Source of the DNA: Hyphomonas sp. BRH_c22
GTDB taxonomy: Bacteria; Pseudomonadota; Alphaproteobacteria; Caulobacterales; Hyphomonadaceae
Reading direction: 5' to 3'
Assembly (NCBI RefSeq): GCF_000961795.1
Contig: NZ_LADU01000086.1
Location: 1-51,514, forward strand
DNA length: 51,514 bases
The notes beneath the pieces are model-generated. The model saw only the letters and a list, made by a program, of their open reading frames with translations. It ran no database searches and was not told where the DNA came from. Each line of letters opens with the position of its first letter. The stretch's first letter is position 1. The position numbers were made by a program, and so were the translations under genes. Shown piece after piece: positions 24,462 to 31,642 of the stretch.

Positions 24462-26018
24462 ATGACTCTTTTAAATTTTGTACGCCTACAAGCGCTGTGT
24501 ACCATCCTGCTCATCGTAGGTTGTTCGTCCAGCGCGCAAACAGGCGATCAAGACATAAGCGACACCGTCACAGAACCGGGCCTGGCAGAATCCGACTGGA
24601 CGGAGACCCTCACACCTGTGTCACGCGCGAACGAGAAAATGGTTGGTGGAACGCGCGCACGTTCCGGCGAATGGCCATATCTGGGCACGATCCGCGGGAC
24701 GACCAGTCGACAGACCACTCATTTCTGCGGCGCAACAATGATCAGCCCGCATTGGGCGCTTACGGCAGCTCACTGCGTACCGGATCTCTACAAGGACGCC
24801 AATGGCGATATCTCCCGTCCCACATTTGGCCGCCTTGACTTGGTTATGGGCGTCTCGGACCTTTCAGAGACCGACACAAAGAATATATTTAAGATAGTCG
24901 AAGTCGTTGTGCCGCCTGACTATCGGGCATCCAATGATGCCCCAACCCTCAGCAATTTCCGTGGCCCGAAATCCGACATCGCACTTGTCCGGTTCGAAGG
25001 GACATGGAACGGTCCGGTTGCACGCCTGTCAAACGGCGCCGGCTCAGATCCTGACCAGTATTTTGGTCGTGGATTTGTCGCTGGTTTTGGGCTGGAGTAC
25101 GCCTCCTCATCGATCGTGCCATTCATTTACACACGCTCCGGGCGAGATGGGTATGCCGGATCCCAATACATGCAACATGCGATGGTTCCGATGAAATCGC
25201 CCGATGCATGTTCGGCTACCTTCTCAGGGATGGCATATGACCCATCCGACCAGATCTGTGCCGGATTTGATGATGGCGGAATCGATTCATGTCAGGGCGA
25301 TTCCGGGGGTCCGATGGCAGCCCTCGATGAAAAAGGACGCGCTTATCAGGTCGGTGTAGTGAGCTTCGGGTTCGGTTGCGCCGAGGCCGGATGGCCGGGC
25401 GTGTACACGCGCATCTCAAACCATGTAGCTTGGGTCCTGTCTCACGTTCCGGACGCAAAATTTGTCAGTGCGAAGCCGGAAACAGCGATTTCTGTAAGCA
25501 AGGACTCACTGCTGGCAATCTACAGTCTCTTCGATCAATCGAAGGACAACATTCAGATCACCACGATTCCAGCCGGGACGATAAGTGTCGGTCAGGAAAT
25601 GCGGATTTTTGTCACCTCAAAAATTGGCGGGCGCCTCTGGGTGCTGGACAAAGGCGCGGATGGAACGATAACGCCCATCTATCCAAACCGATTCATTGAT
25701 GCACGCGACACATTGGTCTCACCTGGGCAAACTGTTCTGATTCCGGATGAATCCTATCAAAACAAGTTCCGGTTCACGGCAAACCTGTCGAACCCGTCCG
25801 TCTCGTCCGAGAAGAACGAGATCTTCGCAATTGTATTGCCGCCTTCGGTTGAGCTAATCGGCGACTCCATGCCGGAAATGAACAAGACAATCGGCGTCAG
25901 AGCTCAATCGACGGACTATGCCTTGAGACTTCAGAAGCAAATTACATCGGCGTCTCGCACGAGTTCCGACCTGGAAAATTGGGCGTCCGGCCGCGCGCAA
26001 TACGAGATCATCAAGTAG
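24462..26018 (+). CDS. Lipoprotein trypsin-like serine protease with C-terminal DUF4384
   Basis: A 518-aa protease. The lipoprotein signal ends in LLIVGC (Cys21). A short propeptide leads to the zymogen junction NEK-MVGG at 59-60. The S1 domain (60-330) has His104 (LTAAHC), Asp172 (SDIALVRF) and Ser281 (CQGDSGGP). Asp275 occupies position 189, so Arg/Lys specificity is expected. The tail (about 370-465) is a DUF4384-type β domain: RIFVTSKIGGRLWVLDKGAD, ITPIYPNRF, TVLIPDESY. DUF4384 is otherwise found with caspase-like proteases and kinases. It is divergent from the propeller-protease gene across 175 bp and convergent with the caspase gene, so the three form one block. Confidence 0.9.
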   Translation: MTLLNFVRLQALCTILLIVGCSSSAQTGDQDISDTVTEPGLAESDWTETLTPVSRANEKMVGGTRARSGEWPYLGTIRGTTSRQTTHFCGATMISPHWALTAAHCVPDLYKDANGDISRPTFGRLDLVMGVSDLSETDTKNIFKIVEVVVPPDYRASNDAPTLSNFRGPKSDIALVRFEGTWNGPVARLSNGAGSDPDQYFGRGFVAGFGLEYASSSIVPFIYTRSGRDGYAGSQYMQHAMVPMKSPDACSATFSGMAYDPSDQICAGFDDGGIDSCQGDSGGPMAALDEKGRAYQVGVVSFGFGCAEAGWPGVYTRISNHVAWVLSHVPDAKFVSAKPETAISVSKDSLLAIYSLFDQSKDNIQITTIPAGTISVGQEMRIFVTSKIGGRLWVLDKGADGTITPIYPNRFIDARDTLVSPGQTVLIPDESYQNKFRFTANLSNPSVSSEKNEIFAIVLPPSVELIGDSMPEMNKTIGVRAQSTDYALRLQKQITSASRTSSDLENWASGRAQYEIIK

Positions 26019-26024
26019 AACGAG

Positions 26025-26059
26025 GTGGCTTAGTCCGATCTAGTCCCCGTCTAAGCCAC
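26025..26059. terminator. Hairpin between convergent protease genes, likely bidirectional terminator
   Basis: GTGGCTTAG (26025-26033) pairs perfectly with CTAAGCCAC (26051-26059) over a 17-nt loop, exactly between the stops of the trypsin-DUF4384 gene (26018) and the caspase gene (26083). No long T-run follows on either strand, so termination is inferred from the position and stem. Confidence 0.5.
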
Positions 26060-26082
26060 TTCGGCTGGCCGCAGACGCCGTT

Positions 26083-28017
26083 TCAGTTCTGTGCCTCGAT
26101 GATACGCCGCCTGAGAAGCTCCTTTGGACCGCCCTGGCCTTCCAGGTAATCATACCAGCCGTTGCCCGCTGCGCTCAAGTTGAAGAGCATATCTCGGGTG
26201 GCCTGATAGCCGTCCTGCGAATATACGCGTCTCAGGTCACTCATCGGCAAGAGGTCATCGATCGTGTTCTCATTGAGCGACTCCATCATGAAAGTCTTGC
26301 CGTCCTTGCCGGCTGAAACGAAGGCCTGACAACTCGATTCGTCCCACACTGTCGCCTGGTTGCAGCCCATAAGCGAAAAATCGAGTTCTTCAACGGATGT
26401 TGGGCCATAGCCGCCCGAAATTGCCTGGAAATACGCCCGCCCGACCAATACGGGATCCCACAGGGTCAGATGGTCTCGTAGCAATTGTTTGGCGTTGCCG
26501 TCTCCTTCGAATTGCTGATACCAGCCATTCCCGGCCGTGCTCAGATTCTTCAGCATGAACCAAGTGTCCTTATATGCCGGATCGGAACTAATCCGGACAA
26601 GGTCCCGGCGGGGGAGAAGCTGATCAATAGTGTCAAGCCGGATCGCGTTCATCAGGAAGGACTTGCCGTCTTTTCCATCTAGTACGATCTTCTGGCATCG
26701 CGCTTCGTCCCAGACGCTCGAAGGACCACAGCCAAGCTCGTTGAAATCAACAATGCCGCTGGCCTTCGGGCCGGTGCCACCTGTGATCGCCTGAGCGTAG
26801 GCCTTCGCAATTTCCCAGGGATCGCCGAGCTTCAAACGTTCACGCAGCAATTGCTTGGCCTGCCCTTCGCCTTCAAGCCAGCTGTACCAGCCATTGCCAG
26901 GTGTGCTGAGATAACCAAGCATCTGGCGGGTCGGCTCAAAGGTCGGGTCTGCAAGATCGGCATAAATCCGTTTGAGATCACTCAGCGGGATAAGCTCATC
27001 GATGTTGTCCGCTGACAGCGCATTCATCAGATGTGTCTTTCCATCTTCGTTGTCCGCGATGATCGCCTGGCAGCTATTCTCATCCCAAACGGTAGACGGG
27101 TTGCACCCCATAGATGAAAAATCGACATCACCTGCCGCATGCGAGCCGCTACCGCCTGTTATGGACTGAAAGTAGGCTTTTCCAATCGCCTCGTAGGCGG
27201 ACAAGACATCTGGCGATGCAGATTGTATCTGCTTGGGTGCCCCAGACATTGAGACGGCCGTTGCGCTGGCCTCGTCGCCGCATCCGGCAAAGCAAATCGG
27301 TTTGTATATCTTGTTGTCGGTCCAAGGGCGCTGCTTTTCGCCGCTCTGTTGGGCAACGAGCAATTGCGTATTCAAGAACGCCATGCCGGAATTCATCATC
27401 GGACGACGAATTTCGTTGGCCAAGACCGGCGCATAAAGGCCTTCCTGGGCGACGTCGCCGGCATCAGTTGCATAGGCGATCAGCATGTTCGTCTGAGCGC
27501 TCGTGACAGACAGTCCTTTTGTTCCGGACTTGAAGCCTGGCAGGGACGGCACATTACGGCAGGCATCGAACACCATAAAGACGGCCTTCGCACCCGTTGC
27601 GGCAAACATGTCTCGTTCGATCTCCAAGTTGACGCCATAGCGGACCAGATCTGACGGAACCTCGATCTCTGAATCAATACCGAGTAAAAAACTCTCCTTG
27701 GTCTCGGGATTTTGAACGCCGTGTCCGGTATAGTAGACAAAGCCGATCGCATCTGGGCCTGCTCTGTCTACCTTCTTGCGGAATGAATCCAGTTCTCCAT
27801 TCAATTGGGTCTTGTACAGATTTCGAACTCGTATGACATCGAAACCCGTGGCCGTCAGAGAATCGGCAATGGCATTGGCTTCCGACTCAGCCGAATTGAC
27901 ACGTGAAAGCGTTGCACTTCGATATTCGGTCTGACTGATGACAAGTGCCATCCGCGTTTCCGCAATAGCACTCGAAGCGGCGGCAATGAACAGGAATGTT
28001 ACCAAGAGCCAACGCAT
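26083..28017 (-). CDS. Secreted caspase-like protease (peptidase C14) with three C-terminal repeats
   Basis: A 644-aa protein with a Sec signal peptide (MRWLLVTFLFIAAASSAIA, cleavage near 19-20). The caspase p20-like domain (21-240) has the catalytic dyad His99 (YYTGHGVQ) and Cys152 (FDACRN). Three tandem ~120-residue repeats start near 275, 400 and 523. Each has an AYxQxIxGG opening, DFxxxGCxxxxVWDExxCQ, a DGKxxxMN/E segment, IDxLxPxxDLxR and a GNGWYxxxEGxGxxKxLLR close. I do not recognise the repeat. The ATG at 28017 has GGGAGA upstream and begins the signal peptide. A secreted caspase is unusual; it shares compartment and locus with the two trypsin-like proteases. Confidence 0.88.
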   Translation of the reverse strand: MRWLLVTFLFIAAASSAIAETRMALVISQTEYRSATLSRVNSAESEANAIADSLTATGFDVIRVRNLYKTQLNGELDSFRKKVDRAGPDAIGFVYYTGHGVQNPETKESFLLGIDSEIEVPSDLVRYGVNLEIERDMFAATGAKAVFMVFDACRNVPSLPGFKSGTKGLSVTSAQTNMLIAYATDAGDVAQEGLYAPVLANEIRRPMMNSGMAFLNTQLLVAQQSGEKQRPWTDNKIYKPICFAGCGDEASATAVSMSGAPKQIQSASPDVLSAYEAIGKAYFQSITGGSGSHAAGDVDFSSMGCNPSTVWDENSCQAIIADNEDGKTHLMNALSADNIDELIPLSDLKRIYADLADPTFEPTRQMLGYLSTPGNGWYSWLEGEGQAKQLLRERLKLGDPWEIAKAYAQAITGGTGPKASGIVDFNELGCGPSSVWDEARCQKIVLDGKDGKSFLMNAIRLDTIDQLLPRRDLVRISSDPAYKDTWFMLKNLSTAGNGWYQQFEGDGNAKQLLRDHLTLWDPVLVGRAYFQAISGGYGPTSVEELDFSLMGCNQATVWDESSCQAFVSAGKDGKTFMMESLNENTIDDLLPMSDLRRVYSQDGYQATRDMLFNLSAAGNGWYDYLEGQGGPKELLRRRIIEAQN

Positions 28018-28428
28018 ATTCCATCTCCCACTTACCATTTGCATACGAAAGCACAATCGCCCGGCTTGTGGAAGGGTAATGGCAACGTGGGTCAACGATA
28101 CCTTGGAAACACGCAAGCCGATCGAGTGCGGCCTCATTTCCTTTGGATGGAGCGGTGCTGTCATGTGTGGACAGCCCCGGTTCTGCAAGCACAAACTTTG
28201 AGCGAGAGATGATCTGAGGGATACGGTCATGTATCCGGCCTGTTTGCGCGGCATGTGACCGCTGGCCCTGATGAAGTCCGCCTCCGGGTTCCTTTCAGGC
28301 TATCGGGCTCTTGACACCCTGACAGCACCGCGGAGTATCCCGGTAACGGTCCTATACTGATTATCATTACTTGCATTATGCCCTTACAGTCTGGAGCGAC
28401 GGCGCCCTGCCGTCGTAGTTCGTGTTTC
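28018..28428. other. Intergenic region upstream of the caspase gene
   Basis: About 410 bp between the caspase start and an IS110 remnant. No supported gene. It must carry the caspase promoter (minus strand). Short open frames across it have no recognisable domains and lack ribosome-binding sites. Confidence 0.4.
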
Positions 28429-28727
28429 CTATGCCATGACCGGCGCCCGATAGGTTTCACCGCGTGCCATCACCGCCCAGGTGATCCGGGCCGTCTTGTT
28501 GGCCATGGCAACGGTCGTCAGTCGCTTTGACTTGCTTGTCAGGAGCGACCTTACCCATGCGCCGGTCGCTGACGGATTTGTATCGGCCCTTCGGATGACA
28601 GATGTGGCCCCGATCACAAAGGGGTGTCGCAGATAGCCATCGCCTGTCTTCGAGATACGCCCGAGCTTGTACTTGCCACCCGATGAGTTTTGCCTCGGTG
28701 TGGGTGGTGTCAGTCTTATGCGAACCA
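28429..28727 (-). pseudogene. IS110-family transposase C-terminal remnant
   Basis: The last ~95 residues of an IS110/IS116/IS902 transposase: TPRQNSSGGKYKLGRISKTG, GATSVIRRA and VAMANKTARITWAVMARGE, ending at a TAG at 28431-28429. The N-terminal DEDD domain is absent because the sequence is cut at about 28727 by the end of the IS6-family copy. It shows that the IS6 element or a recombination event landed in an older IS110. Confidence 0.75.
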
Positions 28728-29552
28728 GGCTCCGGTATTCGCGGGGCTGCAGGTGCTAGGCGACGAGAAGGTCGCGCCATTCGCGAAGGGCGACGTCACG
28801 TTTCAGTTTGACCCTTATCCGGGTGTTGATGTGACTTTTGAAGTTGAAGTGATTGTGCACTGACGAATGGATTGAGACGAAATTCTGCAGACTTCGCATG
28901 CGCCGGAAACGAGACAACGCCCGCTCTCATCGTCGAAAGGGGCAGGTGTGAATTCTCGGCGCGATTGTTCAGATGCCGACCGTCCTGCGGACCCTGACGC
29001 CTTTCATTCCCAATCACCTTTATGGCTGCTCGATCAGAAGGGCAGCTGTCTGTCACGACGACATGTGGATTACCGTATCGCTTCATTGCTTTCTTGAGGA
29101 ATTTCAACGCAGCAGCCTTGTCCCGCTTTTTCGTGACACAGGATTCCAGAACTTCGCCTTCATTGTCGACGGCGCGCCACAGGTAATGCTTCTCGCCTCT
29201 GATGTTGGCTACGCCTGCCTTCGGCTGACGAAGACCTCGTCCAGGTGCCACTGCCATGGCGGGCTCCGCCGCATGGCTTCGGACCGCCGTTTCGGGATCT
29301 AGTGAGCGAAGTAAGTACCGAACCGATCGACCCAGTGACGGACGCTTTCGTGGCAAATGTCGATCCCACGCTTGTGCAGGAGGTCCTCTACGTTGCGAAG
29401 CGAGAGCGGAAATCGGACATGCATCAGTACGCCAAGTTGGATGATTTCGGGTGACGTCTTGAAGCAGCGGAACGGGTTCTTGGCCATTTTCAGAGGCTAA
29501 ACGCTAGAATCAGTCACCTCAATGTCGGTTCCGCTGACAATGCCGTAGAGCC
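28728..29552 (-). mobile_element. IS6-family insertion sequence, right copy (degenerate)
   Basis: An 825-bp element, the usual IS6 size. Terminal repeats: on the minus strand from 29552 GGCTCTACGGCATTGTCAGC, and on the plus strand from 28728 GGCTCCGGTATTCGCGGGGC, alignable with a 2-3-nt gap. The flanks (28720-28727 and 29553-29560) do not form a target duplication, which fits recombination between copies rather than a simple insertion. It has the same orientation as the fragment at 18044-18377. Confidence 0.78.
28756..29487 (-). pseudogene. IS6-family transposase, multiply disrupted
   Basis: Reading across frames gives a full IS6 DDE transposase: the N-terminal PEIIQLGVLMHVRFPLSLRN, the first Asp in WHLDEVFV, GEKHYLWRAVDNEGEVLE, the second Asp in VVVTDSCPSDRAAIK, Glu in NNRAENSHLP, and the C-terminal SIHSSVHNHFNF, ending at the TAG at 28758. 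Lesions: an in-frame TAG after GTYFAH (shared with the left copy), a frameshift after VFVSRRQA, another after ENSHLP, and a TGA in the RRRER stretch. It cannot make an active enzyme. Confidence 0.82.
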
Positions 29553-29608
29553 TACTGGTCTGTCTCGACAAGAGTGGTCCCAGATCCTGGACAGTTGGGG
29601 GACGGGCG

Positions 29609-30391
29609 TTAACGTCGGATTGCCGGGCTTTCGATTTCCAGACCATTCGCCCTGGCATTCAGGTAGAGTTCCAGATCGACATAGGTCTGGTTTCCCAGAG
29701 ACAGAGGCTCAGCGCGGACGCCTGTGTCGCAGTCACGTATCCGCCTCTGAAGCGAACCGAGCGTTTGCCATTCGAGGCGATAGGCGGGAAACCCGTTTCC
29801 GTGACCCTGGCTGATCGTGTCGCCGCGCAACCGCATTCCGGCATTCTGATCGTGGCACTGATGGCAGGACAGATTGAATTGTCCGCGACGCGTGAAGAAG
29901 TAATCGCGCCCATTGGCATAATGTGCCGCAGCGGCGCCTCCTGTATCGACCGACAGGGGGACGCCGCGCGACTGGTTGGCGACATAGACGGTGAGGGCGA
30001 GCAGGTCGTCGCTTTCATGTTCCAAAGCCGGCAAATTCTGATGCCTCTCGCGGCATGTGTTTATACGACCTTCAAGATTGAGAAGTTGACCGGTTGCTGT
30101 ATCGATGGCTGGGTAGGACGCGGCGGCGCCAATGAGGCCAGACGCGTGACAGGATGCGCAGGACGGTGTGTACCCGTGGCCAGCTCCGAACAGGGCTGCG
30201 CCGCGATCGACCCAGAGATATCCCGGATTGCTGAATGTATCGTCCTGCAATGCCTGTGTTTCCGGGGTCAGCAAGTCATATCCCGATTGCAGGCGTTCAA
30301 ACGGCGCATCCAGGTTGTTCTCTCTATGATCGGCGGGCGTACATGCCGACACGAGGACCATCGCGAGAACCCAGGCAATCTTGTTGGTCAC
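29609..30391 (-). CDS. soxA: Sulfur-oxidation c-type cytochrome SoxA
   Basis: The diheme subunit of the SoxAX complex, which links thiosulfate to the SoxY cysteine in the periplasm. 260 aa from a GTG that overlaps the soxZ stop by 4 bp. The N-terminus has a lipoprotein-like signal (MVLVSACTP). Heme motifs are CASCH (78-82) and CHQCH (176-180); the active-site heme ligand Cys is at about 221 in RDCDTGVRAEP. The conserved NLSCHQCHDQNAGMRLRGD block is complete. It is the last sox gene of the operon; soxB, which often follows, is not present and an IS6 end lies 56 bp downstream. Confidence 0.93.
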   Translation of the reverse strand: MTNKIAWVLAMVLVSACTPADHRENNLDAPFERLQSGYDLLTPETQALQDDTFSNPGYLWVDRGAALFGAGHGYTPSCASCHASGLIGAAASYPAIDTATGQLLNLEGRINTCRERHQNLPALEHESDDLLALTVYVANQSRGVPLSVDTGGAAAAHYANGRDYFFTRRGQFNLSCHQCHDQNAGMRLRGDTISQGHGNGFPAYRLEWQTLGSLQRRIRDCDTGVRAEPLSLGNQTYVDLELYLNARANGLEIESPAIRR

Positions 30392-30708
30392 GTCACCATC
30401 AGCATGGCTGTCTCCTGCCACGACTCGCCATGCTCGTCTGTCCACCGAAACACCAGCATGCCGCTTTGGGTCGCGCGCGTGTGGAATGTGAGGAATGGAT
30501 CTGCGGCGATACCAGGTTGGAAGTCGGCCGCGAATACGCGTTCACCATCATACAGGCATTCGAAGCGCGTGATAATGTTGCGCGGTATCGCTTCGCCTCG
30601 GGAGCCTCGCCGGTAGCCGCTCTCCATGGGATGCTGGATCAGGGCCTTGAGCTCGATCACATCACCGCGTTTTGCGGTCGGGGGAACAGAGAGTCGTATA
30701 CTGGCCAT
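30388..30708 (-). CDS. soxZ: Thiosulfate oxidation carrier complex protein SoxZ
   Basis: The partner of SoxY in the periplasmic carrier to which sulfur intermediates are covalently bound. 106 aa, the usual length, Ig-like β-sandwich. Typical features: ASIRLSVPPTAKRGDVIELK at the N-terminus, ALIQHPMESGYRR, IPRNIITRFEC and the C-terminal WTDEHGESWQ. As in the family, there is no signal peptide; SoxZ is exported with SoxY, whose Tat signal serves both. It lies 9 bp after soxY and overlaps soxA by 4 bp. Confidence 0.93.
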   Translation of the reverse strand: MASIRLSVPPTAKRGDVIELKALIQHPMESGYRRGSRGEAIPRNIITRFECLYDGERVFAADFQPGIAADPFLTFHTRATQSGMLVFRWTDEHGESWQETAMLMVT

Positions 30709-30717
30709 GAGCCTCTC

Positions 30718-31188
30718 CTAAAGCACGACGCAGGCGGCGAGCGTGACCACGGTCGTCGCGGAGCCCGACCAGAGAGAGCCATCGCTTAATTCGGCAACAG
30801 CCTGGACCGTCTGCGTACCGCCAAGTCGTATGCGTGTTGAAACCGCAGCGCGTCCAGCGCGGGGGCCAAGTTTGAACCGGACAATTTCTGCAATCGGGTT
30901 GCGAGGCGAGAAGATGGCGATCTGCCTGACATGGTCCTTGTCCGTCATGGGGCTATCGACGTCGACCGACAGAGGCACCGAATAACCGTTCTCTGCGATG
31001 GCAGGAAGTTTCAGTGTCACGCGCCCCTCCCTGATCGGGCGATCGCCGAACAGGATTTTCTGCGCCTGTATCAGGTCATCTGGTCCTGCCAGGGCTGGAA
31101 GGTGTGTCGCCGCAATCAGGATTCCGCCCACGCCCATGCGTATCAGGATGCGACGATTGAGAGCTTTCTGGACGGAACGGGAGTACAT
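30718..31188 (-). CDS. soxY: Thiosulfate oxidation carrier protein SoxY, non-canonical C-terminus
   Basis: The sulfur-carrying subunit of SoxYZ, 156 aa. A twin-arginine signal is seen at the N-terminus (NRRILIRMG followed by a hydrophobic stretch and LPALAGP). The core matches SoxY: GRVTLKLPAIAENGYSVPL, VDVDSPMTDKDHV, FSPRNPIAEIVRF. SoxY normally ends in GGCGG, the swinging arm with the substrate Cys. This protein ends LAACVVL: the Cys (153) is kept but the flanking glycines are replaced by Ala and Val and the tail is one residue longer. It sits between soxX (1-bp gap) and soxZ. Confidence 0.88.
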   Translation of the reverse strand: MYSRSVQKALNRRILIRMGVGGILIAATHLPALAGPDDLIQAQKILFGDRPIREGRVTLKLPAIAENGYSVPLSVDVDSPMTDKDHVRQIAIFSPRNPIAEIVRFKLGPRAGRAAVSTRIRLGGTQTVQAVAELSDGSLWSGSATTVVTLAACVVL

Positions 31189-31189
31189 C

Positions 31190-31642
31190 TCAGTCTTTCA
31201 GGGTGGACAGATAGGCAACGAGGTCCTCAACGGATTGCGCCGGAAGCGCCGGCCGGCCCGCTTCAGCCTCGGAAACCTGATATAGGTTATGTGTACGATA
31301 ATAAGAAGGCATCAGGACACCTGGCCGGATGAGTTCATAGTCGACAATCCGCAACCGAATCTGGCCAGGAGACAAGCGTGAGCCGACGCCCGTGAGCACC
31401 GGGCCGACATTACCCTGGAAGGGGGCATCAAGTCCGTCTACCTGATGACACAGAACGCAGTGTCCGCCGCCACGCGAGGCAAACACATTCGCGCCTGCCT
31501 CGGCATCGCCTGGAGTGCCTGTAAGGGGCTTCGGGATGGCATCGCCTGCAATCTGGTCCCGGGGCACCAACCGCGCCTGCGCATCATTGCAGCCGGCAAC
31601 CAGCAGCAATATGAAACTTGCGCTACAACATAGCTCACGCAT
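31190..31642 (-). CDS. soxX: Sulfur-oxidation c-type cytochrome SoxX
   Basis: The monoheme subunit of SoxAX. 150 aa with a lipoprotein signal (FILLLVAGC, Cys18), one heme site CVLCH (62-66) and the expected Met ligand at about 111 (GVLMPSYYR). VGPVLTGVGSRLSPGQIRLR and the C-terminal VEDLVAYLSTLKD are typical for SoxX. It overlaps the end of the flavoprotein gene by one base and is followed directly by soxY, which makes an operon order soxX-soxY-soxZ-soxA. Confidence 0.92.
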   Translation of the reverse strand: MRELCCSASFILLLVAGCNDAQARLVPRDQIAGDAIPKPLTGTPGDAEAGANVFASRGGGHCVLCHQVDGLDAPFQGNVGPVLTGVGSRLSPGQIRLRIVDYELIRPGVLMPSYYRTHNLYQVSEAEAGRPALPAQSVEDLVAYLSTLKD

